NCBI GenBank assembly: GCA_021298155.1
Contig: JAJTEN010000011.1
Span: forward strand, 1 to 57,777
Source of the DNA: Sphingobacteriales bacterium
Lineage (GTDB): Bacteria > Bacteroidota > Bacteroidia > UKL13-3
Direction of reading: 5' to 3'
Length of the DNA: 57,777 bases
Below, piece by piece: positions 17,190-28,540 of this stretch. The stretch's first letter is position 1; every line of letters begins with the position of its first letter. A model generated the notes under the pieces. The model searched no databases and was not told the DNA's origin. It saw only the letters and a program-made list of their open reading frames with translations. The translations under genes were made by a program, and so were the position numbers.

Positions 17190-18215
17190 ATGGAAAATCC
17201 AATATTGGTTCAAATTTTTAGAGGAGGTGTATTAGAAAGTTATCACCGTGGAAGCGTTTGTGTTGTGAATGCACAAAATGAAATTGTATTTCAATTGGGT
17301 AATTCGCAACAAATTTGCTATCCCCGTTCAGCCTTAAAATTAATTCAGGCCTTACCTTTAATTGAGTTGGGTGGCATAGAAAAATTTGGATTAACTGCGG
17401 AAGAAATTGCCATTACTTGTGGTTCTCATAATGGCGAAGAAATACATGTTACGGTGGTTCAAAGCATACTCCAAAAAATTGGCCTGAACCAAACCCATTT
17501 AAGTTGCGGAACACAATATCCAACAGACAAGGCATCGAGTGAGACATTTATAAAAACAAACACAAAGCCCAGTGCTATTCACAACAATTGTAGTGGAAAA
17601 CATGCTGGCATGTTAGCCCTGTGCATACTCCTAAATCACCCTATTGAAAACTATTTAAATCCCTCCCATCCTATTCAAAAACTGATATTAAGTTATGTGG
17701 AGGAATTGTATGAATATCCTGCATCTAAAATGGTTTGTGCATTAGATGGATGCACAGCACCAATCTATAGTATTCCGATATACAATCAAGCCATTGCCTA
17801 CAAAAATTTGGTTGAACCCAGTCGGTTTAGACCTGAATTACAAAAGGCCTGTAAAATTATTGTTGATACAATTGCAGAAGAACCATATATGATTGCCGGA
17901 AATGGTCGGTATTGCACTGAAATGATGGAAATAACAGCGCCAAAAGTAATAGGTAAAACAGGGGCTGAAGGCGTTTTTTGCATGAGTTTTACAGAACAGA
18001 AATTAGGGGTTTGCATTAAAATAGACGATGGTAAAATGTTGCCGCAATACCAAGTTGCCCAGGCCCTAGTGGAAGCAAGCGGAATATTTGCACCAGCGCA
18101 ATTAGCACCCATTCATAAGTATGCAAAAAAAGATATCAAGAACTTTAATCATTTGGTGTGCGGTGAAACCACTGTAGATACAACGCTCTTCACCCGTTTT
18201 TCCCAGCTATTTTAA
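17190..18215 (+). CDS. Asparaginase (asparaginase II / PF06089 family)
   Basis: A 341-residue member of the thermolabile Rhizobium-type asparaginase family, which hydrolyses L-asparagine to aspartate and ammonia and is unrelated to the E. coli AnsA/AnsB fold. Family signatures are RGGVLESYHRGSVCVV at residues 10-25, YPRSALKLIQALP near 50, ITCGSHNGEE near 75, the serine-beta-lactamase-like SxxK and NNCSGKHAGMLA near 130, and CALDGCTAPIYSIPI near 180. No signal peptide is seen, so it is cytoplasmic. It stands alone, 102 bases before gyrB; the operon relation is unclear. Confidence 0.88.
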   Translation: MENPILVQIFRGGVLESYHRGSVCVVNAQNEIVFQLGNSQQICYPRSALKLIQALPLIELGGIEKFGLTAEEIAITCGSHNGEEIHVTVVQSILQKIGLNQTHLSCGTQYPTDKASSETFIKTNTKPSAIHNNCSGKHAGMLALCILLNHPIENYLNPSHPIQKLILSYVEELYEYPASKMVCALDGCTAPIYSIPIYNQAIAYKNLVEPSRFRPELQKACKIIVDTIAEEPYMIAGNGRYCTEMMEITAPKVIGKTGAEGVFCMSFTEQKLGVCIKIDDGKMLPQYQVAQALVEASGIFAPAQLAPIHKYAKKDIKNFNHLVCGETTVDTTLFTRFSQLF

Positions 18216-18311
18216 GAGGGGAAAATTTGTGGATAAAGAAAAGCTAAATCGCCTTGCATAATTTGGTTCAGACCAAGTTATAAACTATTTTTACGCTTTG
18301 AAATAAGCTAA

Positions 18312-20273
<1,962 letters not shown>

Positions 20274-20292
20274 TACCTAAATTTCCTGTGTA

Positions 20293-20311
20293 CCCCCACG
20301 CACGATGGGGG
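20293..20311 (+). other. GC-rich stem-loop downstream of gyrB
   Basis: CCCCCA (20293-20298) pairs with TGGGGG (20306-20311) across a 7-base loop, and is followed directly by a smaller AAGG/CCTT hairpin. No T run follows. It could protect the 3' end of the gyrB message or aid termination at the next hairpin. Confidence 0.3.
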
Positions 20312-20343
20312 AAGGAAATAACCTTCTAGGTTGTTTATAAATA

Positions 20344-20382
20344 AAAGTCCTACATTGTAAAATGTGGGACTTTCTTTTTATT
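20344..20382 (+). terminator. Terminator of gyrB
   Basis: A 13-bp stem with one G-T wobble (20344-20356 with 20361-20373) closes a GTAA tetraloop and is followed by a T-rich run. The sequence overlaps the end of the convergent SDR gene, so it may work in both directions. Confidence 0.8.
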
Positions 20383-21190
20383 GAAATGGTGAATTTTTTT
20401 CTCTTGAAACAACCCGATAAACCAATCTATCGACAAAACTTGGGAAAAGTTTATTAATCCAATACATTAACTTCCCAGTAAATGTAATTACATGATACTT
20501 TCGCCGCGTAATTACCATCTTAACAATAAATTTAGCAACAGTTTCAGCTGGCATTAGTTTTGATTCATTGAGCGGACTTTCCTCTTGGGCTTGTGCTTGT
20601 GAATTAAGTGCAGTATTTCTAATATTTGATTGCGTATACCCTGGAAAAATGGATCCAACATGTAAACCGGTTTTTAAATTTTCAACCCGCAACGACTCCA
20701 TGAAACCTAGCATGGCAAATTTAGATGCTGTATACCCGGTTCTAGCAGGCAAACCTGTAAATCCTGCCCATGAATTAACCGCTATAACACTACCTTTTTG
20801 TTCAATCAAAAAAGGCAGTGCTAGTTTTGTACAATAAACTGTTCCCCAAAAATTCGTATCCATTAACTTTTGAAGCACTACCAAATCTGTGTCCCTGAAC
20901 AAAGCACGCATACTAATACCTGCATTATTAACTAACACGTCAATTTTACCAAATCGCTGAACAGTGCTATCAATTAATGATCTACATTCATCTATTCGAC
21001 TCACATCACAGGTTTTTACCATGATTTCCTGACCACTTTTTGAAATAGTATTCGCAATACTTTGCAGTTTTTCTGTATTTCTGGCTGCTAACACAACTTT
21101 AGCACCAGCTTTTGAAAATTCATATGCACAAGCCTCACCTATTCCAGAGGAAGCTCCAGTAATTATTACAACTTTATTTACAAGCAACAT
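20378..21190 (-). CDS. SDR-family NAD(P)-dependent oxidoreductase
   Basis: A classical short-chain dehydrogenase/reductase of 270 residues. The Rossmann glycine motif TGASSGIG is at residues 11-18, NNAGIS near 90, the catalytic Ser in VNSWAGFTG near 140 and the catalytic YTASK at about 153-157, all intact. The C-terminus from about 225 is long, hydrophobic and basic (KLMYWINKLFPSFVDRLVYRVV), as in DHRS7-like or acyl-CoA-reducing members, and may touch the membrane. The substrate is unknown. It is convergent with gyrB and possibly co-transcribed with the redoxin gene 57 bases upstream. Confidence 0.87.
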   Translation of the reverse strand: MLLVNKVVIITGASSGIGEACAYEFSKAGAKVVLAARNTEKLQSIANTISKSGQEIMVKTCDVSRIDECRSLIDSTVQRFGKIDVLVNNAGISMRALFRDTDLVVLQKLMDTNFWGTVYCTKLALPFLIEQKGSVIAVNSWAGFTGLPARTGYTASKFAMLGFMESLRVENLKTGLHVGSIFPGYTQSNIRNTALNSQAQAQEESPLNESKLMPAETVAKFIVKMVITRRKYHVITFTGKLMYWINKLFPSFVDRLVYRVVSREKNSPFQ

Positions 21191-21247
21191 TTTTTAGGGC
21201 TAGAAAACGATGCGTATGACTAAACTAAAATTTACAATAAAGCCTCG

Positions 21248-21787
21248 TTATTTTTTCCAAATTATTGGACTCCCGATCGCTTCAGTTTCAGGAAAATCTA
21301 TCTCCATTCCATCTAATGTTTCTTCAATGGCATCTTCTAGGTGAACAGTGGTTACCATTGCTTCATTTTCCCAACAATCATCAATTGCTCCTTTGTATAC
21401 CAACTCTCGGGTTCTGTTGAATAGAAAAACCTCAGGATTTACACGCGCGCCAAATAATTTGGCTAACGATTGCGTTTCGTCGTATAAATGTATAAAATGT
21501 CTTTCGTTTAATTTTAAATTTTCTGCTGATTGAACCATGTGGGCAAAATCATCTTCCGGAGATTGGACTACATCATTGGAATAAATCCCAATCATTCCAA
21601 TACTATCCTCTTCATACTTTTCAAATAATTTCATTAAGCGTTTACTGTATGCTTTTGAAATTGGTGAACTATTACTTGTAAAGACTACCGCCAAGGCATA
21701 TTTATCTGCATGATCAAAATTTGTATAAAAGTTTCCGTCTGATCCTTTTAATTTAAACTCTGGTAATTTATCTCCTATTTGCAACAT
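21248..21787 (-). CDS. Thioredoxin-fold redoxin without catalytic cysteines
   Basis: A 179-residue AhpC/TSA-like thioredoxin-fold protein. It follows a family in which the N-terminal strand ends in a CxxC-like TCNxCP motif and the C-terminus ends GCSIKWK. Here the first motif reads TSNSSP (residues 37-42), with Ser38 and Ser41 where Cys is expected, and the C-terminus reads IGSPIIWKK, also without Cys. The only remaining Cys is in DDCWENE near residue 138, where the family usually has Asn. A thiol peroxidase or disulfide activity is therefore unlikely; a binding or structural role is possible. The protein is otherwise full length and not decayed. Confidence 0.75.
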   Translation of the reverse strand: MLQIGDKLPEFKLKGSDGNFYTNFDHADKYALAVVFTSNSSPISKAYSKRLMKLFEKYEEDSIGMIGIYSNDVVQSPEDDFAHMVQSAENLKLNERHFIHLYDETQSLAKLFGARVNPEVFLFNRTRELVYKGAIDDCWENEAMVTTVHLEDAIEETLDGMEIDFPETEAIGSPIIWKK

Positions 21788-21881
21788 ATTTGATTCATTT
21801 AATGCCGCAAATTAATGAATTCGAACCAATGTAAAAATACTTATTTGTCAATTTCAAAATCTATTTAGAAATTCGCTGAAT

Positions 21882-23006
21882 ATGCAAGTTGTAGAAGTTA
21901 CTAACAAAATTATTGAAAACGAATTTATTCAATTCCCAAAATCACTTTATAAAGATGATTTAGAATGGATTGCACCTTTAGATGAGGACATTAAATCGGT
22001 ATTTAATGCAAAAACAAACAATTATTTCTTAAGCGGTGATGCAATAAGATGGATTGTAAAACGAAACAATACCATTGTTGGTAGGATAGCCGCTTTTTAT
22101 AAGAAAGAAGGCGATCAAATGAAAGGCGGAATTGGTTTTTTTGAATGTATTCATGATCAAAGTGTGGCTAATGTTATGTTTGATACAGCCAAAAAGTGGT
22201 TACAATCTAAACATTGCAACTTTATGGAAGGGCCAATCAACTTTGGTGAAAAAGATAAGTACTGGGGACTGATGATCCAGGGATTTAAAAACCCATCTTA
22301 TCAAGAAAATTATAATTTCCCCTACTATCAAATACTTTTTGAACAATATGGCTTTACAAAGATATTTGAGCAAACTACCTCAGAAATAAATTCATCCGAC
22401 TTTAAATTTGAACGTTTTTATAAACTATCAGAACGCGTTTTTAGAAATACCCAATACCAATATAAGCACTTTAAAATGGCTGAAATTAGTCGATTTTCAG
22501 ATGATTTTATCCATATTTATAATAAAGCATGGGCACATAGAACAGATTTTATTCCACTTACCAAAATCAAAATTGAAAGCACATTGCAATCTTTGAAACC
22601 AATTATGATTGAAGAAGCCATTTGGTTCGTATACGCAAATAATGAACCTGCAGGCTTTTACGTTAACGTGTTAGATGTAAACCAAATATTTAAACACTTG
22701 AACGGAAAAATGAATTGGTTCAATAAACTAAGGTTTTTATATCATAGGCATTTTAGTAAAATAAACAGGGTACGTGGAATAGTCTTTGGAGTAATACCAC
22801 AATACCAAAATCTAGGATTAGAAACGGGACTCATCATTAAATTTTATGAAGCAATGCGGAAATCCTACCCGCAATTTACCCAAGCGGAGCTTTCTTGGAT
22901 TGGCGACTTTAATCCGAAAATGCACAGTCTTTTTGAAGCATTGGGTGCTAAAACCACCAAAATTCATTATACTTACAGATTCAATTTTACTGCTGCTAGT
23001 GTCTAA
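21882..23006 (+). CDS. GNAT-like acyltransferase (YghO-like)
   Basis: A 374-residue cytoplasmic protein resembling the YghO-type GNAT family: an N-terminal domain starting with FPKSLYKDDLEWIAPLDEDIKSVF, the conserved MEGPINFGEKDKYWGLMIQGF near residue 120, and a C-terminal GNAT-like domain with GIVFGVIPQYQNLGLETGLI near 300 (the acetyl-CoA loop region) and ELSWIGDFNPKMHSLFEALGA near 350. The acyl donor and acceptor are unknown. It is 17 bases before the first of two tandem secreted paralogues and may head their operon. Confidence 0.7.
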   Translation: MQVVEVTNKIIENEFIQFPKSLYKDDLEWIAPLDEDIKSVFNAKTNNYFLSGDAIRWIVKRNNTIVGRIAAFYKKEGDQMKGGIGFFECIHDQSVANVMFDTAKKWLQSKHCNFMEGPINFGEKDKYWGLMIQGFKNPSYQENYNFPYYQILFEQYGFTKIFEQTTSEINSSDFKFERFYKLSERVFRNTQYQYKHFKMAEISRFSDDFIHIYNKAWAHRTDFIPLTKIKIESTLQSLKPIMIEEAIWFVYANNEPAGFYVNVLDVNQIFKHLNGKMNWFNKLRFLYHRHFSKINRVRGIVFGVIPQYQNLGLETGLIIKFYEAMRKSYPQFTQAELSWIGDFNPKMHSLFEALGAKTTKIHYTYRFNFTAASV

Positions 23007-23023
23007 TACCGGAAGTACAACCT

Positions 23024-24415
23024 ATGAAACTATTTATACAATATTGGTTCAGCCTATTATTCGTTTGTAATTATACATACGCACAAGATGCATACAAAAT
23101 CAAATTGTTAGCCAATTATAATAATCCAAATTTACCAAAAGTAGATGGCACAGATATTTGGAACGATTTAACGGGCTATTACAATCCTATAAATAACAAA
23201 GAATATATTATTTGCGGGAGCACTGATAGTATATATTTTTTTGAAATTGGAGATGCCAATAAGCTAAAATTAGTAGATGTTGAGCATGGTAAATCAATAT
23301 TTGCTAGAAATAGGGATTTCGAAATATATAAGCATTATGCCTATTGTGTCTCAGATCAAGCAAGTGGCATAGGTGCACTTCAAATATTTGATTTGCAGTA
23401 TTTACCAGATTCAGTTCATAAGGTATATGAAAGTAATGTCCTAGGAACTTTTACCCATACCATTTTCATAGATTCTGTGCTTGCTAAAATGTATATGTGT
23501 ACCAATTTGGGTCAGTTTGGTATTTCAGCTATGGATGTTATCTCACTAGCAGATCCGGTTAATCCAATATTACATACAAGGCTTAAAGTTCCAATTAAAC
23601 CGGGTGGATTCCCTTTGTTCAATAGGGTTCATGAAATGTATGCAAGGAAAGATACAGTATATTTAAGTTGTGAGCAAAGTGGGTTATATATTTTTAACCT
23701 TAAAGATTCTGCTAATCACATTTTTTTAGGTTCAATTACTAGTTATCCTGATCAAGGATTTAATCATAGTAGTTGGTTAAATGAAAGCGGTAGATTTATT
23801 TTATTTACAGATGAAAACAAGGGTTTAGATATGAAGATATTCGACCTTGAAAATTTAGGCGATCCAAAATTTGTAAGTCAGTTTAATAGTCACCCCGATG
23901 CAACACCTCACAATGCCTTTTGGGTTGGAGATTTAGCTTATGTTTCCGCTTATCATGATGGGTTACGCATCTATAACCTAAAAAATCCTTATAAACCAGA
24001 GGAGGTAGCTTGGTACGACACTCACCCTGTTGTTCCAGAACAATATGGGGGGTATAGAGGTTGTTGGGGCGTGTATCCATTTTTACCAAGTAAAAAAATT
24101 ATCGCAAGCGATTTAACCGCAGGAATATTTGTATTTGAGGTAGATTCTAATTTAGTGGGTAATGAAGAAAAAGTAGCAGAACCAACTTATTTTAGTTTAT
24201 TTCCTAATCCAAGCGTTAGCCAAATCAATTTGCATTTTTCTGGTCAAGCAACCGGACAATATGAGGTTTTTAATTGGCTTGGGTCGTTAGAAATAAAACA
24301 AAGCTTCAACAATAATAAGTTTACGATAGATGTGTCGCATTTGCCTTCAGGCCAATATGCAATTAAAGTTAGCACTTCAACAGGCAACAGTTTTAAGAAA
24401 TTTATTAAGCAATGA
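23024..24415 (+). CDS. Choice-of-anchor B family T9SS protein, paralogue 1
   Basis: A 463-residue secreted protein. Signal peptide residues 1-20 (ending YTYAQ); then a beta-propeller-like region of LVIVD-type repeats with GSTDSIYFFEIGD, NRDFEIYKHYAYCVSD, NLGQFGISAMDVISLADP and FNHSSWLNESGRFILFTDE; then a T9SS type A sorting domain from about 385 (YFSLFPNPSVSQ to FKKFIKQ). Proteins of the choice-of-anchor B family are surface or secreted and of unknown function. Its stop overlaps the start of the paralogous gene by 4 bases. Confidence 0.82.
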   Translation: MKLFIQYWFSLLFVCNYTYAQDAYKIKLLANYNNPNLPKVDGTDIWNDLTGYYNPINNKEYIICGSTDSIYFFEIGDANKLKLVDVEHGKSIFARNRDFEIYKHYAYCVSDQASGIGALQIFDLQYLPDSVHKVYESNVLGTFTHTIFIDSVLAKMYMCTNLGQFGISAMDVISLADPVNPILHTRLKVPIKPGGFPLFNRVHEMYARKDTVYLSCEQSGLYIFNLKDSANHIFLGSITSYPDQGFNHSSWLNESGRFILFTDENKGLDMKIFDLENLGDPKFVSQFNSHPDATPHNAFWVGDLAYVSAYHDGLRIYNLKNPYKPEEVAWYDTHPVVPEQYGGYRGCWGVYPFLPSKKIIASDLTAGIFVFEVDSNLVGNEEKVAEPTYFSLFPNPSVSQINLHFSGQATGQYEVFNWLGSLEIKQSFNNNKFTIDVSHLPSGQYAIKVSTSTGNSFKKFIKQ

Positions 24416-25818
24416 GATTCATTCTAAATATTGTTTTAGTAGTCTTGCTTGCATCTAGCAATAATTTTGTTTATGCGCAAAAATCAAAAAATATTGAATT
24501 ACTAGGCAAGTGGAATAATCCGAATTTACCCAAGTTAAATGGCTACCAAATATGGAGTGATTTAACAACCTATTATGATAGTGCAAGCAAAAGAGAATAT
24601 GTAATTGCAGGTAGCACAGACAGTATTTATTTTTTCGATATTACTAATCCCGCAAATATTATTTTATGCGCAGTAAAAAGTGGGAATTCAAAAGGAGTTG
24701 TGAACAGAGATTTTGAATGTTATAGTCACTATGTGTATTGTGTGAGTGATAATAAAGCAAGAGGAAGTCTCCAGGTTTTCAACTTAAAAAATCTTCCAGA
24801 TTCGGTTCAAAAAGTATACGACAGCGATACACTTGCTTTTAATACACACAGTATTTTTATAGAAGCCAAAAGCAAACGTTTATACATGTGTATTAATAGA
24901 CTGAGCGCAGGTGGGGTTGTTGGAATGGACATTTTAAGTTTAGAGAATCCTGAAAACCCAACTTGGGCAGGGAGACTAAAAGTTCCAACTTTTGGAGATG
25001 GCGCCCCATTTTTCAGAAATGTTCATGAAGTATTTGTAAAAAATGATACCGCATATTGTTCAGTTGAATTTCATGGTATTTGGATTTTTGATTTGAGCGA
25101 TTTGAATAACCAACGTTGGCTTACAGCCATTAGAGATTACCCAGAAAATGGCTATAATCACAGTAGCTGTCTTGACCCTACGGGAAAGTATTTGATGTTT
25201 ACAGATGAAATTCCTAATGGGATGTCGATTAAGATATTCGATATCAATAACATATTCGATCCCAAACTGGTAAGTATGTTCAGATCAAATCCAGGTGCAA
25301 CAGCCCATAATGCGCATTGGCTAGGTAATTTTGCATATGTCTCCTATTACCATGACGGAGTTTATGTTTTTGATTTGAGTAAGCCTTCAAATCCATTTGT
25401 TGTGGGTTATTATCATACACCTTCTGTTTGGCCACCCACTAGTTATGAGGGATTTAAAGGCTGCTGGGGAGTTAATCCTTTTCTTCCATCCGGACATTTA
25501 GTGGCAACTGATATGACAGAAGGAATTTTTGTTTTAAAACCAGATCCAAAAATAACTGGATTAAAGCCTAAAATAGAATTTGAACCCATCCGGATTTTCC
25601 CAAATCCGTTCAGAGATTTAATCAATATTGAAAATCAGAACTACGGAAATAAAACCATTGAAGTAAAAATCTACAACTTAGATGGAGAATTGCTTTTGCA
25701 AAAGATAAGCCTTGAACCTACCTTTGAAACCGAGACCCAAAATTGGCCTGCTGGAGTATATATCTTACAGGCAAGTACTGACGATAAAATTTGGATCCGA
25801 AAAATAGTCAAACAATAG
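24412..25818 (+). CDS. Choice-of-anchor B family T9SS protein, paralogue 2
   Basis: A 468-residue secreted protein and clear tandem paralogue of its upstream neighbour. Both share NNPNLPK, GSTDSIYFF, NRDFE, HYxYCVSD, NHSSxL and GCWGVxPFLPS in the same order. A signal peptide ends at VYAQ (residue about 23), followed by the LVIVD-repeat region and a T9SS type A sorting domain from about 395 (IRIFPNPFRD to WIRKIVKQ). Four-base overlap with the upstream gene and 6 bases to the porin-like gene indicate one transcript. The partner pair may form a surface complex; this is an inference. Confidence 0.82.
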   Translation: MRFILNIVLVVLLASSNNFVYAQKSKNIELLGKWNNPNLPKLNGYQIWSDLTTYYDSASKREYVIAGSTDSIYFFDITNPANIILCAVKSGNSKGVVNRDFECYSHYVYCVSDNKARGSLQVFNLKNLPDSVQKVYDSDTLAFNTHSIFIEAKSKRLYMCINRLSAGGVVGMDILSLENPENPTWAGRLKVPTFGDGAPFFRNVHEVFVKNDTAYCSVEFHGIWIFDLSDLNNQRWLTAIRDYPENGYNHSSCLDPTGKYLMFTDEIPNGMSIKIFDINNIFDPKLVSMFRSNPGATAHNAHWLGNFAYVSYYHDGVYVFDLSKPSNPFVVGYYHTPSVWPPTSYEGFKGCWGVNPFLPSGHLVATDMTEGIFVLKPDPKITGLKPKIEFEPIRIFPNPFRDLINIENQNYGNKTIEVKIYNLDGELLLQKISLEPTFETETQNWPAGVYILQASTDDKIWIRKIVKQ

Positions 25819-25824
25819 GTAATT

Positions 25825-27717
25825 TTGATACAAAAAACTATTCGCATAAATTGGATTTGGTTAAGCTTAAACCTGCTGCCAATCTTTACCTTCGGGCAAA
25901 TAGATAGCTTGCCTAAGCGCAAGTTTCCTACAAGCTATTTAAGTGAACAGGCGATAGATAGAAACTTACCAGAGCAGCTAGAAGATACTGCTATTAATCA
26001 CAATGAAATATATCACCCATATTATAGAAACTTTGGCATTTTTCAAGATTTAGGCAATATTGGAACCCCAGGTAGAAGTCAGTTTTTTAGTTTTAACCGC
26101 CCAAACGATTTTGTGCTTGGCTTTAATCCATATCAGGTTTTTTATAAAAGAGCGGAGGATACGAAGTATTATAAAACGAAACTACCCTACACAGATTTTA
26201 ATTATACTCAAGGCCAAAAAGAGTTATTGTTATTAGCCGCAAAATTTTCTTACAATTTTAGCCCAAGGCTAAATCTGGGAGTAGACTATAACCGCGTAAC
26301 TTCTGAAGGATTTTACCCGAGACAGTATACAAGTCTGTATTTTACCAAAATTTTTGGCAGCTATCACAGTAAAAATAACAGATACACCCTACTCGGCAAT
26401 ATCATTTGGAATCGAGGCATATTAGATGAAAGCGGAGGAATAAGAAGTGATTCATTATTCGAAACTTTAAAAGGCGCAAATAAAGCTGTTCCTGTGCATT
26501 TAAGTAACAGTCAGAGTAGGTTTAGAAACAGTGTTATCTATGCGAAGCAGTATTTTTATTTAGGTAAAATGCAAGCGCAAATAAAAGATGACGATACCAG
26601 CTACAGAATGAGTAAAGCTGGCTTTATTGCACATACCTTTAAATCTGAAAAAGATAATTTTTACTTTGATAATCCGGAAGGAGATACAAGTAGCTTGTTG
26701 TTTCCGAGCAATAGCAGCATAGACAGTTCAGGAATTTTTTATGATTCTATCAGTAGTTATTCCATCATGAATCGCTTATCATACGCCTATTGGACCAAAA
26801 GCAATGAACGCCAACAAAGCTATATAGAGTTTGCTATTTCACACAAGTATATTGAGGTTCAACAACTAGAAGAAAGGCGTAATTTTCATAATGTGTGGAC
26901 AGAAGCTAAAATGGAAAGAATTCCAAAAAACGATTATAATATTGGCCTTAAATTAGCCGGTAACTATTGTTTTACAGGTTATAACCAAAACGACTTTAAC
27001 ATACAAGGTGAATTATTATTTGCTACTAAGAAATTTAATATAAGTGGGGCATTTAATAACCAACTTTTTACCCCAGATTACACCCAAGTGCATTATCGTT
27101 CCGCTCCATTTAGTTGGAATAATAACTTTTCAAAAATAAATGTTACTCACTGGAGAGCTTCATTGCAAACAAAAGCGTTTAGACATAATCTATTTATTTC
27201 CTTAAATCAATATCTTATTGCTAATTGGGTGTATAATGGCACCCAAGTTTCACCCGAGCAAAGCAATAAAATTTTAGTTATTAACACCTTAGAGGCCAGT
27301 AAAACATTTCAGGCCAGTATTGCGTATTTTGAACATAGAATTTGGGTTCAACAAGCTAATTTAGATTTAGTTAGACTCCCTACATTTGGTGGATTTGCTC
27401 GGTATTATTTGTCGGGAAAAATTTTCAAAAAAGTACTTGAAATACAAGTTGGAGCAGAAGCATTCTACAATACTGCCTTTAATGGAAATGCATATCACCC
27501 ATCTGCGCGTGTATTTTATTTGCAAAACAATACCCAAATTGGCAATTATCCCATGCTTGATTTTTTTGTCACCGGAAAAGTTATGACAGCTATAATTTAC
27601 GCCAAATATGAGCATGCTAATATGGACTGGATGCGCACAGGATTTTACAATACGCCTCATTATCCGCTACCAGTTCGTGTATTTAGATTAGGCTTACGAC
27701 TCAGATTATATAACTAG
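25825..27717 (+). CDS. Putative porin, outer-membrane beta-barrel
   Basis: A 630-residue protein resembling the Bacteroidota putative porin family (Porin_10). A signal peptide of about 24 residues (IQKTIRINWIWLSLNLLPIFTFGQ) is followed by a linker and a long series of amphipathic strands, ending in RVFRLGLRLRLYN, a C-terminal strand of barrel type. The start is TTG at 25825: the upstream gene's stop is only three codons before it in frame, and no ATG exists before the signal peptide would be lost. Co-transcribed with the two choice-of-anchor B genes; those may be its surface partners. Substrate unknown. Confidence 0.75.
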   Translation: MIQKTIRINWIWLSLNLLPIFTFGQIDSLPKRKFPTSYLSEQAIDRNLPEQLEDTAINHNEIYHPYYRNFGIFQDLGNIGTPGRSQFFSFNRPNDFVLGFNPYQVFYKRAEDTKYYKTKLPYTDFNYTQGQKELLLLAAKFSYNFSPRLNLGVDYNRVTSEGFYPRQYTSLYFTKIFGSYHSKNNRYTLLGNIIWNRGILDESGGIRSDSLFETLKGANKAVPVHLSNSQSRFRNSVIYAKQYFYLGKMQAQIKDDDTSYRMSKAGFIAHTFKSEKDNFYFDNPEGDTSSLLFPSNSSIDSSGIFYDSISSYSIMNRLSYAYWTKSNERQQSYIEFAISHKYIEVQQLEERRNFHNVWTEAKMERIPKNDYNIGLKLAGNYCFTGYNQNDFNIQGELLFATKKFNISGAFNNQLFTPDYTQVHYRSAPFSWNNNFSKINVTHWRASLQTKAFRHNLFISLNQYLIANWVYNGTQVSPEQSNKILVINTLEASKTFQASIAYFEHRIWVQQANLDLVRLPTFGGFARYYLSGKIFKKVLEIQVGAEAFYNTAFNGNAYHPSARVFYLQNNTQIGNYPMLDFFVTGKVMTAIIYAKYEHANMDWMRTGFYNTPHYPLPVRVFRLGLRLRLYN

Positions 27718-27768
27718 TTAACAAATTATAGTTAACTTTGGTTCAATACAAACAATAGTAACATACTT

Positions 27769-28524
27769 ATGAAAGATTTTAAAACCAGCAGAAAAAATTT
27801 CATTAAAGCTTCTGCCTTAGTGGGTTTAGGAACATTTGCCTTCGGCATTGAGGCAAAAGGAAATAATAAACCTACACGCGAAAATCAGGCAAGTGATATA
27901 CTGCCAATAAATGGAAAATTTGAGCTTGCCCCCTTACCCTATCCAGCCAACGCCTTAGAGCCATTTATTGACACCCAAACCATGGAGATACATCACGGCA
28001 AGCACCATCAAGCTTATGTAAATAAATTGAATGACGCCCTGGTATTAATGCCTAGTTTACAGAATAAATCTTTGGAAAACTTGTTAGTTAATATTTCAGA
28101 TTTACCAGAAAATATCCGAAATACTGTAAGAAATCACGGAGGTGGTCATTGGAATCATACCTTCTTTTGGAAAAGTCTAAAAGTGGGCACTAAAATGGGG
28201 CCAAAGTTCACTGATTTAGCATCCAAGTCGTTTGGCAGTATCGAACAATGTAAAGCCAATTTTGAAAAATTGTCACTTGGTATTTTTGGTTCTGGATGGG
28301 CCTGGTTAATTGTGCAAGACGGGCAACTAAAAATGGTAACGAGTGCAAATCAAGACAACCCGTTGATGGATGCCGGCAAAGAACCAAAGAGAATGCCTAA
28401 AGTAATATTAGGAATTGATGTGTGGGAGCATGCGTATTACTTAAAACACAAAAACAAGAGAGCAGATTATGTTAGTTCATTTTGGAATGTGGTTAATTGG
28501 GATGAAATTGAGACACTTCTATAG
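27769..28524 (+). CDS. Exported Fe/Mn superoxide dismutase with Tat-like signal
   Basis: Fe/Mn-family superoxide dismutase, which converts superoxide to oxygen and peroxide. The metal ligands are present: His in EIHHGKHHQAYVNKLN, His in GGHWNHTFFWKSL, and Asp/His in GIDVWEHAYYLKH. The enzyme core starts at about residue 50 (FELAPLPYPANALEPFID). The first 31 residues form an export signal with SRKNFIKAS followed by a hydrophobic stretch, a twin-arginine motif with Arg-Lys in place of Arg-Arg. The protein is thus predicted outside the cytoplasm, folded with its metal before export. At 251 residues it is about 50 longer than a cytoplasmic SOD. A -7-like TAACTTTG lies at 27733-27740. Confidence 0.9.
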   Translation: MKDFKTSRKNFIKASALVGLGTFAFGIEAKGNNKPTRENQASDILPINGKFELAPLPYPANALEPFIDTQTMEIHHGKHHQAYVNKLNDALVLMPSLQNKSLENLLVNISDLPENIRNTVRNHGGGHWNHTFFWKSLKVGTKMGPKFTDLASKSFGSIEQCKANFEKLSLGIFGSGWAWLIVQDGQLKMVTSANQDNPLMDAGKEPKRMPKVILGIDVWEHAYYLKHKNKRADYVSSFWNVVNWDEIETLL

Positions 28525-28540
28525 TATTTGAAAAATATTT

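Noticed and set aside
18261-18277. Small TTGGT/ACCAA hairpin in front of gyrB
   Set aside because: A 5-bp stem with no further support; such repeats are expected by chance.
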